Origin: Bolinopsis microptera
Taxonomy: Eukaryota; Ctenophora; Tentaculata; Lobata; Bolinopsidae
NCBI RefSeq assembly: GCF_026151205.1
Contig: NC_087080.1
Coordinates: 12,905,337 to 12,969,336 of the forward strand
Direction: 5' to 3'
DNA length: 64,000 bases
Both the position numbers and the translations under genes were made by a program. Shown piece after piece: positions 55,248 through 64,000 of this stretch (the stretch's first letter is position 1; every line of letters starts with the position of its first letter). The notes under the pieces were generated by a model. That model searched no databases and was not told the origin of the DNA. It saw only the letters and a list, made by a program, of their open reading frames with translations.

Positions 55248-55884
55248 AGTCAGTGTAATAAGCGCCAAGTAAAGCGCGAGCACATAACTTTTTTTCTCCG
55301 ATTTCGATAAATTTGGTACCAAATGTTGTCTAAAAATGTGAATAAAATAAATCCACCGTGTAGCAATTAATTTCGCTAAAAACGTTACACGGCGCTTGCA
55401 GCTTGTAATTCGCCGCGCGTGCTTTTTTCGCGCAAATTTTTAGTTTTTGGCCTAGGCCTATAACTTTCACATTTTCAGTTATTATCACGTAATTATTATG
55501 GCATCGTAATAAGCTCATCGAGACGAAACTTTTGGTACTAATATTTTAAGATTTAAAGAAAAATTATTATTGAAAATTTTTGTGCTTCAAATATTATAAT
55601 TTTGGTACTAAAAGTTGCGTCTGACTAAGCTCATTACGATCCTGTATGAATTATTTCAAAATGTTCAATATGTTAGGGTTTACAGGCATTTTAAGCAATC
55701 AATTACCCATTTTTCGTCCTTTTTACACTCTTGCGATGCACAAAAGGCCCACATACAGCTCGACGTTATCGTGCTACACGGTGAATTTTCATTATTCACA
55801 CTTAGAGGCAACCTTTGGTACCAAATTTATCAAAATCAGAGACAAAAAATTCTGTGCCAACTCATGGTGCTTATTACATAGACT
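55248..55884. mobile_element. Foldback element with ~310-bp arms
   Basis: Left arm words TTGATAAATTTGGTACCAAA-like (55306-55323), CACCGTGTAGCA (55354-55365) and GTAATAAGCTCATCGAGACG (55507) return in reverse in the right arm (55815-55832, 55774-55785, 55620-55645). The arms meet near 55560. Diverged by many substitutions, hence older than the TTAA foldbacks. Non-coding. Confidence 0.82.
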
Positions 55885-56303
55885 AACCGAATCCTTAGCA
55901 AAAGCATATGCTGAAACCCTAACCCTAACGAGAAATTAGACTAACTTCCTTATACGGTCATATCACGTGATCAAGACAGTTTTTCGCCAATATCTCGTCA
56001 GGGGAGAATTTTACCCCTATGTCATGGTGATTCGGAATCGGCGTCCGAAAATACATCGATTGAAGTTGGTTTCAACTGTCGGGGGCCCTTTTAGAACAAT
56101 CTCGAAGATCGACTGTAGAGTGATTTAGCACACTATGACAATGGCAACCCCTCCATTATGTGTTCCGTAGCGCCCCAAGAATTATGAATAAAGAACCATT
56201 CTCTAGCATGATCAGTATGTAACTGTCAATAATGTAAAAGTTGTTATCTTACTCTTAAGTTTACGCTAATATAATGCATTAAATAGGGGTGCAATAACTG
56301 GGA

Positions 56304-56390
56304 GGGAGATAACTATTGTTATCTCCCTGGTACTACATTTAGGCTGTGATTAACAGGTAAATAGGAGGGAGATAACTATTGTTGTCTCCC
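56304..56390. repeat. Two GGGAGATAAC hairpins
   Basis: GGGAGATAAC, four bases, GTTATCTCCC at 56304-56327, and a near copy with one change at 56367-56390. They are 63 bp apart and could form 10-bp stems. Confidence 0.85.
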
Positions 56391-56758
56391 TGGTCCATCC
56401 TTATCTCTTAAAATGGTTACAGGTCGCTGAGATGTTGCTAATTATTTTAAATTGGTCAAATAAGCTCACACTCACACAAAACTTACTACAAATGTTTGAC
56501 TACTTGTTATTGACATTCAGTAAAATTTTGAAGCAAAAATTCTATCAGAACATAAGTTATGCCACTTTCTGTTTTAAAAATAATTCGCAACATCTCAGTG
56601 ACTTGTAACAATTTTAAAAGATAAGGATGTGTCGTCTAGAAAGTTTGACTCTGGAATGTTATATTGTATATGTAGTAATATTATCGGTCGTTAATTTCCG
56701 ATGTAAAACTAAATACTGCATTCGCTAGCATCATTTCGTAGATCATCAGAGAATGCAT

Positions 56759-56934
56759 TTACATCACTGCTTATGATATTATAACATGAGCCCAACATGA
56801 GTTACACACCTCGGTCAAACTCAAACCTCGGTATGTAACTCGTTTTATCCAACTCGTCAAACTCGTTGGATAAAACTATTTTCACAACTCAAAGTTGTGA
56901 AAATAATGTTATCACATTATAAGCAGTGATGTAA
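56759..56934. mobile_element. 176-bp MITE
   Basis: 27-bp inverted termini starting TTACATCACTGCTTAT (56759 and, reversed, 56934). Two further inner palindromes, TTTTATCCAAC...GTTGGATAAAA and TTTTCACAAC...GTTGTGAAAA, make it almost entirely foldable. Non-coding. Confidence 0.8.
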
Positions 56935-57180
56935 CTGCTTATTATTTAATATTTTGACCAACATGAAACTATCGTTCATTGTAACTTTAAATTAAAAAAA
57001 AAGCATGGCGTCCGCTAACCGGCGCAATTCTTGTTAAAACATCATCAACAAGCACAATTGATAAGCACTGTTAATTATAGATACAAGAGCTGTTCTTTCT
57101 AATGGTGAGTTGTTCTTTTCCTCAGTTCAGTTTTTGTACTTTCGATAGTGTTAGTATAGCCTGTTCTGTTGAAGTGGTGG

Positions 57181-57388
57181 GACCTCCGACCGACCTCCGA
57201 CCGACCGACCTCCGACCGACCTCCGACCGACCTCCGACCGACACCCGACCGGCGCTCGACCGGCGCCCGACCGGCACCCGATCGACCTCCGACCAACCTC
57301 CGACCAACCTCCGACTGACCTCCGACCGGCGTTCACCTACCGCCGACCGGCGCCCGACCGACCTCCGACCGACCAGCCTTGTCTGTTC
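57181..57388. repeat. GC-rich CGACCTCC array
   Basis: Degenerate tandem copies of CCTCCGACCGA and CCGACCGGCG, open in several frames on both strands and giving Arg/Gly/Val- or Pro/Thr-rich frames that are not genes. Absent from copy 1 of the duplication. Confidence 0.88.
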
Positions 57389-57545
57389 TATGACCAAAAA
57401 TACTGTAAATATTATGACTGCACTTTACGATTTTAAGACCATTCCGCGAGGATATACCATGAATGATTAAATATCTTCAAGCCTTCTTAATTGAAACCTT
57501 TAAGAAGGCAGTTGGATTAATTTGTATCAATGCCCAATTATAAAC

Positions 57546-60500
57546 AAAAGCTCTAAGAAACAGAAAGTAAACAAAGTAAACATTTCTGTCCCCTAATCTT
57601 TCTCAAATCAAAAGTCATGCAATTTGCATACTTCTCCATTTAACTCTATTCTGAGCACTTAACGTTAAATAGTTCAAATCACATAAATTATTCAACGATA
57701 ATTTTCGAACACTAAGGTCTTGTAGAAATAGAATCAGTGAGAAAAGGTTTGACTGCGGTCTTCCACGCCGCCCTTGAAGCTGTAAGGTGTTATTGTTAAC
57801 AGGAAAAACAAGCGACGAATAGGCTGGACCATCTGTAGGCCCACGCAGTACATGTCCGAGCATCCTCCACCGACTACGAGCCACTTTAGCTGACAATGGT
57901 TCGCTATTGCAGCGTTTATACAAATTCTTGTTGGAAATTATGTGAGGGTATTTGTAATTCAAAATTGATCGCAGATTACGTCTGTGAGCAATATCTAGTT
58001 TTTCCAACACTGATTTTGGGGCAGCCCAGCAAGATGAATTGTACATTAAAACGGATACTACCAAAGCCTCATACAACAGTAGCCTCTTGCTCAGAGGGAT
58101 CTTATGGTTCCAAGCTTTCTTGTATTTGTTGAACGCGGCATATCCCAGACATATTCTTCTAGAGATGTCCTCCTTACTACAAAGCATGGAGCCAAGCGTG
58201 ATACTCTTTCTCCAGAGCTCGTTCCCTGCAATTGGCTTACCCTGATCGTCTTTAGCTCCCTTTTCAGCTAAGTACACATGAGTGAAATCAGTTTTGTCTT
58301 CGTTAACGAAGAGATTCCAATTTTTAAGGACTTCTGTTGCAATAGCTCCCTCAAATTGTCCTTATCTTTATCATTGAAGTCGATATCATCAGCATACTTA
58401 CTGTCAAGTGGAAGACCGATATCGGTGATAGGTGGGTTAGGCCTATTCATTGCAGTTTCAAGCCTGTTACGGAGGTCACGCAAGGCACCCGCTAAGACAA
58501 GTGTGAACAAGCATCCAGACAGACAGTCACCTTGGAATGCACCGAGAAAACTCTGGAATTCAGCAGAGTGCAGATAGTGTACCGTTGACATTGACTTTGA
58601 GCTTGGTGTTGGAAAGCAAAATTCTTACCAAACGGACTTCGTCATCATCACAGCCACACTCAACAAGAAGATCGAGAATGGTAGATCGTCGTATAGTGTC
58701 AAAGGATCCCCATACGATGGTATTCCCACCTCTTCCTCTGGACAACTGATAACATCACACGCTGGCACCATACAATGTCAGCACATGATCATCTACCCTG
58801 CTTGTAAGCACATTGCCATGGACCAGTGAAGGCATTGACTTTATTCTCAATTCTCTTCAAGGTTGCCATTGAAGGAATTTTTCTAACAGCATTTGAGAGA
58901 GTGAGGGGTCGTAGATTCTTCACTTGACCAATGGGCTTATTTGGCTTCTGTAAGGGGGTAATGTTTGCCTGTCCAATGGGGTCAAGGTAGGAATTGGTCT
59001 CGAAGCTTCTATTGATAATGTCTGCAAAACGTCTGTGTACTGATCCAGTAGAATACTTGAGAAGCTCGTTAGGAATCCCATCTGGGCCGTTAGCTCGACC
59101 ATTTTTGAGACTTCTGGCAGCTGATCCGATTTCTTCACTAGTGAATGGCTTAACTAGTGGGCGAGGAGGTCCTGCAAAAGGTTCTAAAGGTGCTTCATCA
59201 CGAGTAAGTTGTTGCTCAAGGTACTTAGTAACTACGGCAGCTTTACCAGTGTCTGTTGCAATATGGCACCCTTGCTCATCATGAACACCAATACTAGAAG
59301 GGGCTTTAGGTAAGTTCAGGGTTCGAATAGCTTCAAAAATTTTCTTACTATCTGTTGTTGAACTGATAGTGTTACAGATAGCATCAGCAGCAGCTGATCG
59401 TATGTTAGAAAGTCGCTGCTTGAGCCTTGATCTGATTGGTGAGGCGGTTAATAGATGCTTTAAGTGAGGTTCTGTCTAAAGACTGGTTATTATAAAGCTG
59501 CTGTCTCAACAAGTAACGCTGGCTAGATAAGTTTTTTACTTCATCATCGTCGCTGCGATTACGTTTCCTGTGTCTGATGACACCAATTGACGATTCTGCA
59601 GCATTCTTTATGGACTCAAGTAAGCCATTCAAGTCTGAATTTGGATCCAGAGCAGGAACAGTGTTACTTAAGTTATCATCTAAGGATTGACGATATTTCA
59701 CCTGAATGGTGGGGTTCGAGGTGAGTTCAGAGGTGTTGAACTTTAAGGATGACTTGGAGTGGCGTTTATAGCAAGGACAGATGTCCTTAAAGTCTACTCT
59801 AGTGACAAAAAAATTTTTGATCAGAGTATGTCAAGGTGCCTGCATAGTGCATAAGATCTAGAATCTTGTAGCATTGGCTTCGACCTACTCCGACACAGGA
59901 TGAAATCGATCTGAGAATAGACCGGGATCGTATTTTTACTTTTTCGCCCGGCACTCCAGTCCTTCCTCCAGCCAGTGTAGGTGGTCGTATGTCGAGCAGG
60001 ATGATAAAAACCAATGTTGGAGGCAAAGAGGTCATATTCTGATAAGAAGTCTAACAATTTTTCTCCCATATCGTTGCGCAAACCCATACCATGTTTTCTC
60101 ATGAAACAACCAAAACCAAAGTCCTTATCTGAAGCAGTCATTTTTCCCAACTTTGAATTAAAATCCCCCAAAACAAATATCTCAACATTAGTAGGGACGT
60201 TTAGAGCGTCCCTAGCTTGGCCGTAAAAATTAATCGACAGTTGTTGATAATTTTCTGCAAGTTATTTGTGTGGCCCATATACATTGACCACCCTACATTT
60301 GATAAATTTTCCAGATTTTGTAGGGAGTTCTAGGTCCAAAAAGCTTACTCGATCACTGATACTGTTCCAGCATACCACATAGTCAATAAATCGGGGACTG
60401 ATAACAAAACCGAGTCCATAGTGCCGGCAATTTTTCTGCTAAAAAAATAAAAGTTTGTATCCGTTGCTAACACTGCAAGAATCCGGTTTTACAACCTTAG

Positions 60501-60732
60501 TCTCCTGAATAGCGCAGATATCTATGCCGTACCGTAGACAATCGGTACCCAGTTGCTCCCGTTTGCTGTGGATGTCGTCTGGATCATCACAAGAACCGAG
60601 GCCACGTATGTTAAAGGTGGCGAAGCTGATGAGGAGTGTAGAAAACAGGGATCGTCCTGCAGATGAGGTAAACATAACGGAGGGCGATGCGGTCGTCTCT
60701 CCGCCGCTGGCGTTACCCATACGGTCCATGTA
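57546..60732 (-). pseudogene. RTE-like LINE E, near full length, frameshifted
   Basis: Reads right to left. 60729-60439 opens with MDRMGNASGGETTASPSVMF then FATFNIRGLGS and DICAIQETKV (AP endonuclease). 60171-59821 gives MGDFNSKLGKM and QIDFILCRSRSK. 59701-59405 is linker. 58591-58268 gives GAFQGDCLSGCLFTLVLAGA and catalytic KYADDIDF. 58277-57615 gives ITLGSMLCSKEDISRR, YNSSCWAAPKS, LDIAHRRNLRSILN, RWRMLGHVLRG and GRRGRPQSNL. Several frame changes show it is dead. Comparison with the empty site (copy 1) shows almost no target duplication (TA at most). Same group as LINEs F1 and F2. Confidence 0.88.
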
Positions 60733-60918
60733 ATTAAATTAAAAAACGATTACCAACAAATAAGAATTAAGCGGCCACACCATGAAATACTTTGCCAGCG
60801 GAAGTTTACCGTTACGCGAACCCGGAACTCATTTGCGTATGAAGTAATAATTGTATCGAAATGTTACGCTTGTTAACCAATTGAGATTAATTTTAAATCA
60901 AACTGCTGTTATCCTAGT

Positions 60919-61282
60919 TACCTTACTCGGGAGTATTATAGCGGGTTAATTTATGACTGGAAAAAATTAATGACCGGGAAAAATATGGCGGAATTTTCCA
61001 AAACCCACCAAGCATCAAACTGTATTACTATTAGTTTACCTTACTCGGGAATCTTATAGCGGGTTAATTTATGACTGGGAAAATAAATGACCGGGAAAAA
61101 TATGGCGGAATTTTCCAAAACCCACCAAGCATCAAACTGTATTACTATTAGTTTACCTTACTCGGGAATCTTATAGCGGGTTAATTTATGACTGGGAAAA
61201 TGAATGACCGGGAAAAATATGGCGGAATTTTCCAAAACCCACCATGCACTTTATCCCAGTTATAATATTCCCGAGTAAGGTA
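60919..61282. mobile_element. TIR element made of three ~118-bp tandem units
   Basis: Outer ends TACCTTACTCGGGA and TCCCGAGTAAGGTA with further inverted TATTATA/TATAATA. Each internal unit again begins TACCTTACTCGGGAATCTTA and contains GGGTTAATTTATGACTGG and ATATGGCGGAATTTTCCAAA. So the left terminus itself is the tandemly repeated module. Missing from copy 1 of the duplication. Confidence 0.85.
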
Positions 61283-61553
61283 TATAACAGTTGTATAATA
61301 AGGCTAGGGTACATTTTATAGGAGACTATACAGAGCTAGGCCATTACAGCGATACTTTCTGCAAAAAACAAAACTAACACTTGTATGGGACGGTGAGTTT
61401 CAGTGAAAATGTGCACATATACCCGAGTGTGATGTGAGAACATGTAACTCAAACTGTACACAGTGTATATATGTACAGTGCAGTGTCTGTTTTGCAATTA
61501 ATGTAGTACGGTTTAGTTATATGTTGTGCCTATAACATTGAAACTTTTAAAAA

Positions 61554-61642
61554 CCGTATAAAGGCCATGTAAAATATCTTTTAAGTGGCCGTATAAAGGC
61601 CGTATAAAGGCCGTATAGTGGCCGTATAGAGGCCGTATAGTG
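61554..61642. repeat. 11-bp CCGTATAAAGG array
   Basis: About seven degenerate copies of GTATAAAGGCC/GTATAGTGGCC just beyond copy 2 of the duplication. Confidence 0.85.
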
Positions 61643-62326
61643 GTCAGTACCCACGCTAGTCAGTAGTCACTAACCAGTAACCACGCACGTGTTGCGGGAA
61701 GCACATGTTTTGGCAATATTCCAACATACAAACTTTGTATGTATGATACAAAGCCCACTTTCTATTCGTGAAATTGAAAATTTTGATGTGGGCACGCGAT
61801 TAGATTTTTTTAAATGCGGCAATTTTGATCAGAAAAAAAATACTATGCGAATTTAATTCGAATAATACGTCTATATTTTTTTTATAGTGCGAATTTAACA
61901 GCATTGCGTGGTTTCCAGCATTGACCAATCAAAACCAAGGACAATTGTCACGTGTCAAAACAAATTCGGTTCATGCACCTCCACACCACTATCCAGATCT
62001 ATAGCGCAAAATTAAGGTTCAGGCGTTCGGGACGAATGACGCTTTCCCCTGCAACATTCATACCCACTTAGTGCCTCCCTTTCCCGAGATTATTCCGTCT
62101 GATTTATTTTCCTTGGAAAGCTCCACTCTCCTTGATAAGCCTAAGGGTGGGGAACAGTTTGCTAAGATCCAAAGACTCCTAGATAGGGGAGATTTTTACT
62201 TTTAATGATAAAAGACATTTAGCCGATTTTCCGCCACGATGAGGTGATCCTTATGGCTATATCATTATCATGATATTGATACAGAGGACATAATTTCTTA
62301 CCGTTTTAGAATGGAGAAATTCTGAA
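61643..62326. promoter_or_regulatory. Upstream region of the signal-peptide exon
   Basis: Non-coding. A pyrimidine-rich acceptor-like TTTCTTACCGTTTTAG ends at 62309, seventeen bases before the start codon. No TATA box assigned. Confidence 0.35.
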
Positions 62327-62396
62327 ATGAAGAAAAGTTTGACGTGTTTGGTCGTTATCTTAGCTTTCTCGCTTAAGATGTGTCACGGCAGTCCAG
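62327..62396 (+). CDS. Signal-peptide first exon of an unidentified secreted protein
   Basis: Reads MKKSLTCLVVILAFSLKMCH then GSP, ending in a donor CCAG|GTAAAAG in phase 1. Two lysines, a hydrophobic core of about 12 residues and a polar end with a probable cleavage site after CHG make a classic signal peptide. No compatible downstream plus-strand exon was found before the window ends, so the product is unknown. Confidence 0.6.
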
Positions 62397-63436
62397 GTAA
62401 AAGTAATGTTAAATAACTTTTTACATCTATTATCTATATTAAAATTCAAAGAATTCTTTTTTATGTACGACCGCCCACGTGCACATAAGATGAGAAATAG
62501 GAAGTTACATAGTAATTAGTATTAGTAACCATGGTAACGAGGGTTATTACACGCACGTGCACGTGCAAGGATTCGAGAAGGGCATTTTGATCGTATTTTG
62601 TTGTTATTACTTATTAGGTGGTGTTCAGTGGAGCTATATTAAATATTTCAATTGGCTGTATCTTCGGTTGTGATGGATATTTATTATTTGTTGATGCTAT
62701 AAAATCTGACTACCAAAGAATACTATTAGCTTTCTCTCTGTGACCAAGGGTTTTCGCTTTTCTAGTAAACTTATAAAGCATGGTCACAGTGAAAATGACA
62801 TCATTAGTTCATTCCTCTGCATGTTATTGTTATTAAAAATATCATGTTAAAAATAAAACTAACCTTTTTAATCTCAGCGATAAGATGATAAAGCTTAGAC
62901 TATAGGTCCCTTATTACCATGACAACTACTGCGTCACAAACTGAGCTAGACTAAGACAAGTTATAAGTAGTTAACTTGCTAAAATATTAAGCTAATTAGT
63001 AATTAAAGAACTATTGGTTGTGTCGTTCATGCCAGAGTTGCCTGTCTTCAATGATAATTTTAGAGGGATTAGGGTTGTACATAGCCAGATTGCCGGATTG
63101 AAATTTAATTTTATGATGAAATGTACAGCATGGCAGGGTCACAAAATCCTCTCCGAACCTCCATGTGGTGTGACCTGGTTGGCACTAACGGGTGGTGTGC
63201 TCTCTTGTTGAGTACAAAGGTTGGGACTTGCCAACTCAAAGTTCCCATAGGAACCAGGAAGTCATCATTAACAGCTACCAAGCACCAGGAAATTTCTCTT
63301 TCAGATATCAGGTTACAAGATAGTACACACACAAATGACGAAACGTTAGACACAGATACCTAGCTCTAAGAGCTATTAAATCACCAGAAAATTCTCTTTC
63401 AGCTTTCAGGTCCCATCGAAGTCACCCACCACAGAG
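62397..63436. other. Probable intron and spacer, no gene seen
   Basis: Non-coding by eye; opposite-strand 80-codon frames at 63111-63363 mirror each other and have no recognisable domain. Confidence 0.4.
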
Positions 63437-63690
63437 CTAGGGATTCCAATTCGCTCATCCTGACAACAAGGACAGTGGACACACTGATAATGAGTAGTCT
63501 TGGCACTTCTCCCTCCAGTAACCACTTTTCGGGTCTTTTCAGTTAAGACAGCTAATGCGTAAGGGCTGACACACGCTAGACACAGGCTCGTGATAAGACA
63601 GAATTAGGGATTTCAACTCTGACTACGAGGACACACTGATAGCGAGAATTCCTGGCACTTCTTCCTCCAGTAACCACTTTTCAGGGGACC
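63437..63690 (+). repeat. Diverged tandem duplication, ~167-bp unit
   Basis: AGGGATTYCAA, GGACACACTGATA, TGGCACTTCTYCCTCCAGTA and ACCACTTTTC occur in order in both 63437-63530 and 63604-63682. Non-coding. Confidence 0.75.
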
Positions 63691-63785
63691 GGGTTAGCTT
63701 TGCCACACTCTTTATTGAAGTGTGACTGACGCTCTACAATCATCTAGTAGCAGCAGAGTTTGACTGACATCCTTACTGGTTCTAT

Positions 63786-63949
63786 TCAGTTTCTACAGCG
63801 GAAGTTCTCAACACTCGAAAACAGTTCATCTCGGAAATCCTGCAGAGATGCTTTATCACAGCCTGCCCCATTACACGGGGAACCCTTAGATCTACAGTAC
63901 CCTGGTGGACAGCATAGCTCACCAAAGCATAGTGGACCTCTTTTATAGT
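63786..63949 (-). CDS. Possible cysteine-rich terminal exon
   Basis: After an acceptor-like TTTGCGTCTCAG on the minus strand the frame reads NYKRGPLCFGELCCPPGYC and then CNGAGC before a stop 29 codons further on. Six cysteines lie within 25 residues, spaced C-x4-CC-x4-C-x6-C-x4-C, as in many small secreted disulfide-rich domains. The upstream part would lie beyond the window. No family is assigned and a chance frame is possible. Confidence 0.3.
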
Positions 63950-64000
63950 TCTGAGACGCAAAGCTAACCGGACCAGGAATAAACATCAATGCAATGCTTA

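Larger units (their letters stand above)
57036..61533. repeat. Inverted duplication, copy 2, with three insertions
   Basis: Reverse-oriented counterpart of 47227-47985, collinear in four blocks: about 57036-57180, 57395-57545, 60733-60915 and 61283-61533. The gaps are a GC-rich array, LINE E and a TIR element. Confidence 0.85.

Noticed and set aside
55912-55931. Telomeric repeat
   Set aside because: Only two to three CCCTAA-like units (AACCCTAACCCTAAC) occur, too few to mean anything.
57099-57470. Arg/Gly- or Pro/Thr-rich proteins on both strands
   Set aside because: All frames derive from the CGACCTCC array, and the segment is absent from the matching duplication copy.

Overview
This is a stretch of an AT-rich animal nuclear genome, most likely a marine invertebrate. 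Host genes are few and separated by dense, nested mobile DNA. The clade cannot be fixed from the sequence. A mitochondrial-type creatine kinase argues against insects and nematodes. A 41-nt leader shared by unrelated retrotransposons hints at a lineage that trans-splices a spliced leader, which is known in hydrozoans, ctenophores, flatworms, some sponges, rotifers and tunicates.

Host genes: (1) an intronless NXF1 mRNA-export receptor (2374-4125, minus). (2) A typical 2-Cys peroxiredoxin of six exons (37239-52053, plus), whose exons splice in silico to exactly 198 codons plus stop. (3) A complete intronless mitochondrial creatine kinase (45882-47045, minus), nested antisense inside the 13.2-kb last intron of the peroxiredoxin. 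(4) A signal-peptide first exon (62327-62396, plus) whose remaining exons are not found. (5) A possible cysteine-rich exon at the right edge (minus).

Mobile DNA: about 8.3-36.8 kb is a LINE graveyard with some intact members. LINE A (8314-26665) is split by an 11.25-kb TTAA-flanked DNA transposon (10108-21357) and by a 5'-truncated LINE B copy (22881-24968). Inside the DNA transposon lie another LINE B copy and an apparently full-length LINE C (minus) whose ORF1 joins an AlkB-type dioxygenase domain to an SGNH-hydrolase domain. LINE D (27469-about 31655) is also full length; its ORF2 appears to be reached by a -1 ribosomal frameshift at a U_UUU_UUA heptamer. LINEs A, C and D begin with the same 41-nt leader. 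The same leader forms the centre of a 270-bp perfect-looking palindrome at 4791-5060, which looks like a self-primed, snapped-back cDNA.

The peroxiredoxin intron and its right flank (38.8-61.5 kb) hold mariner-like, TTAA foldback, tRNA-SINE and minisatellite-bearing terminal-inverted-repeat elements. They also hold an inverted duplication of the creatine kinase upstream region (47227-47985 versus 57036-61533). The second copy has gained a whole RTE-like LINE and a small TIR element, so the first copy serves as a natural empty site.
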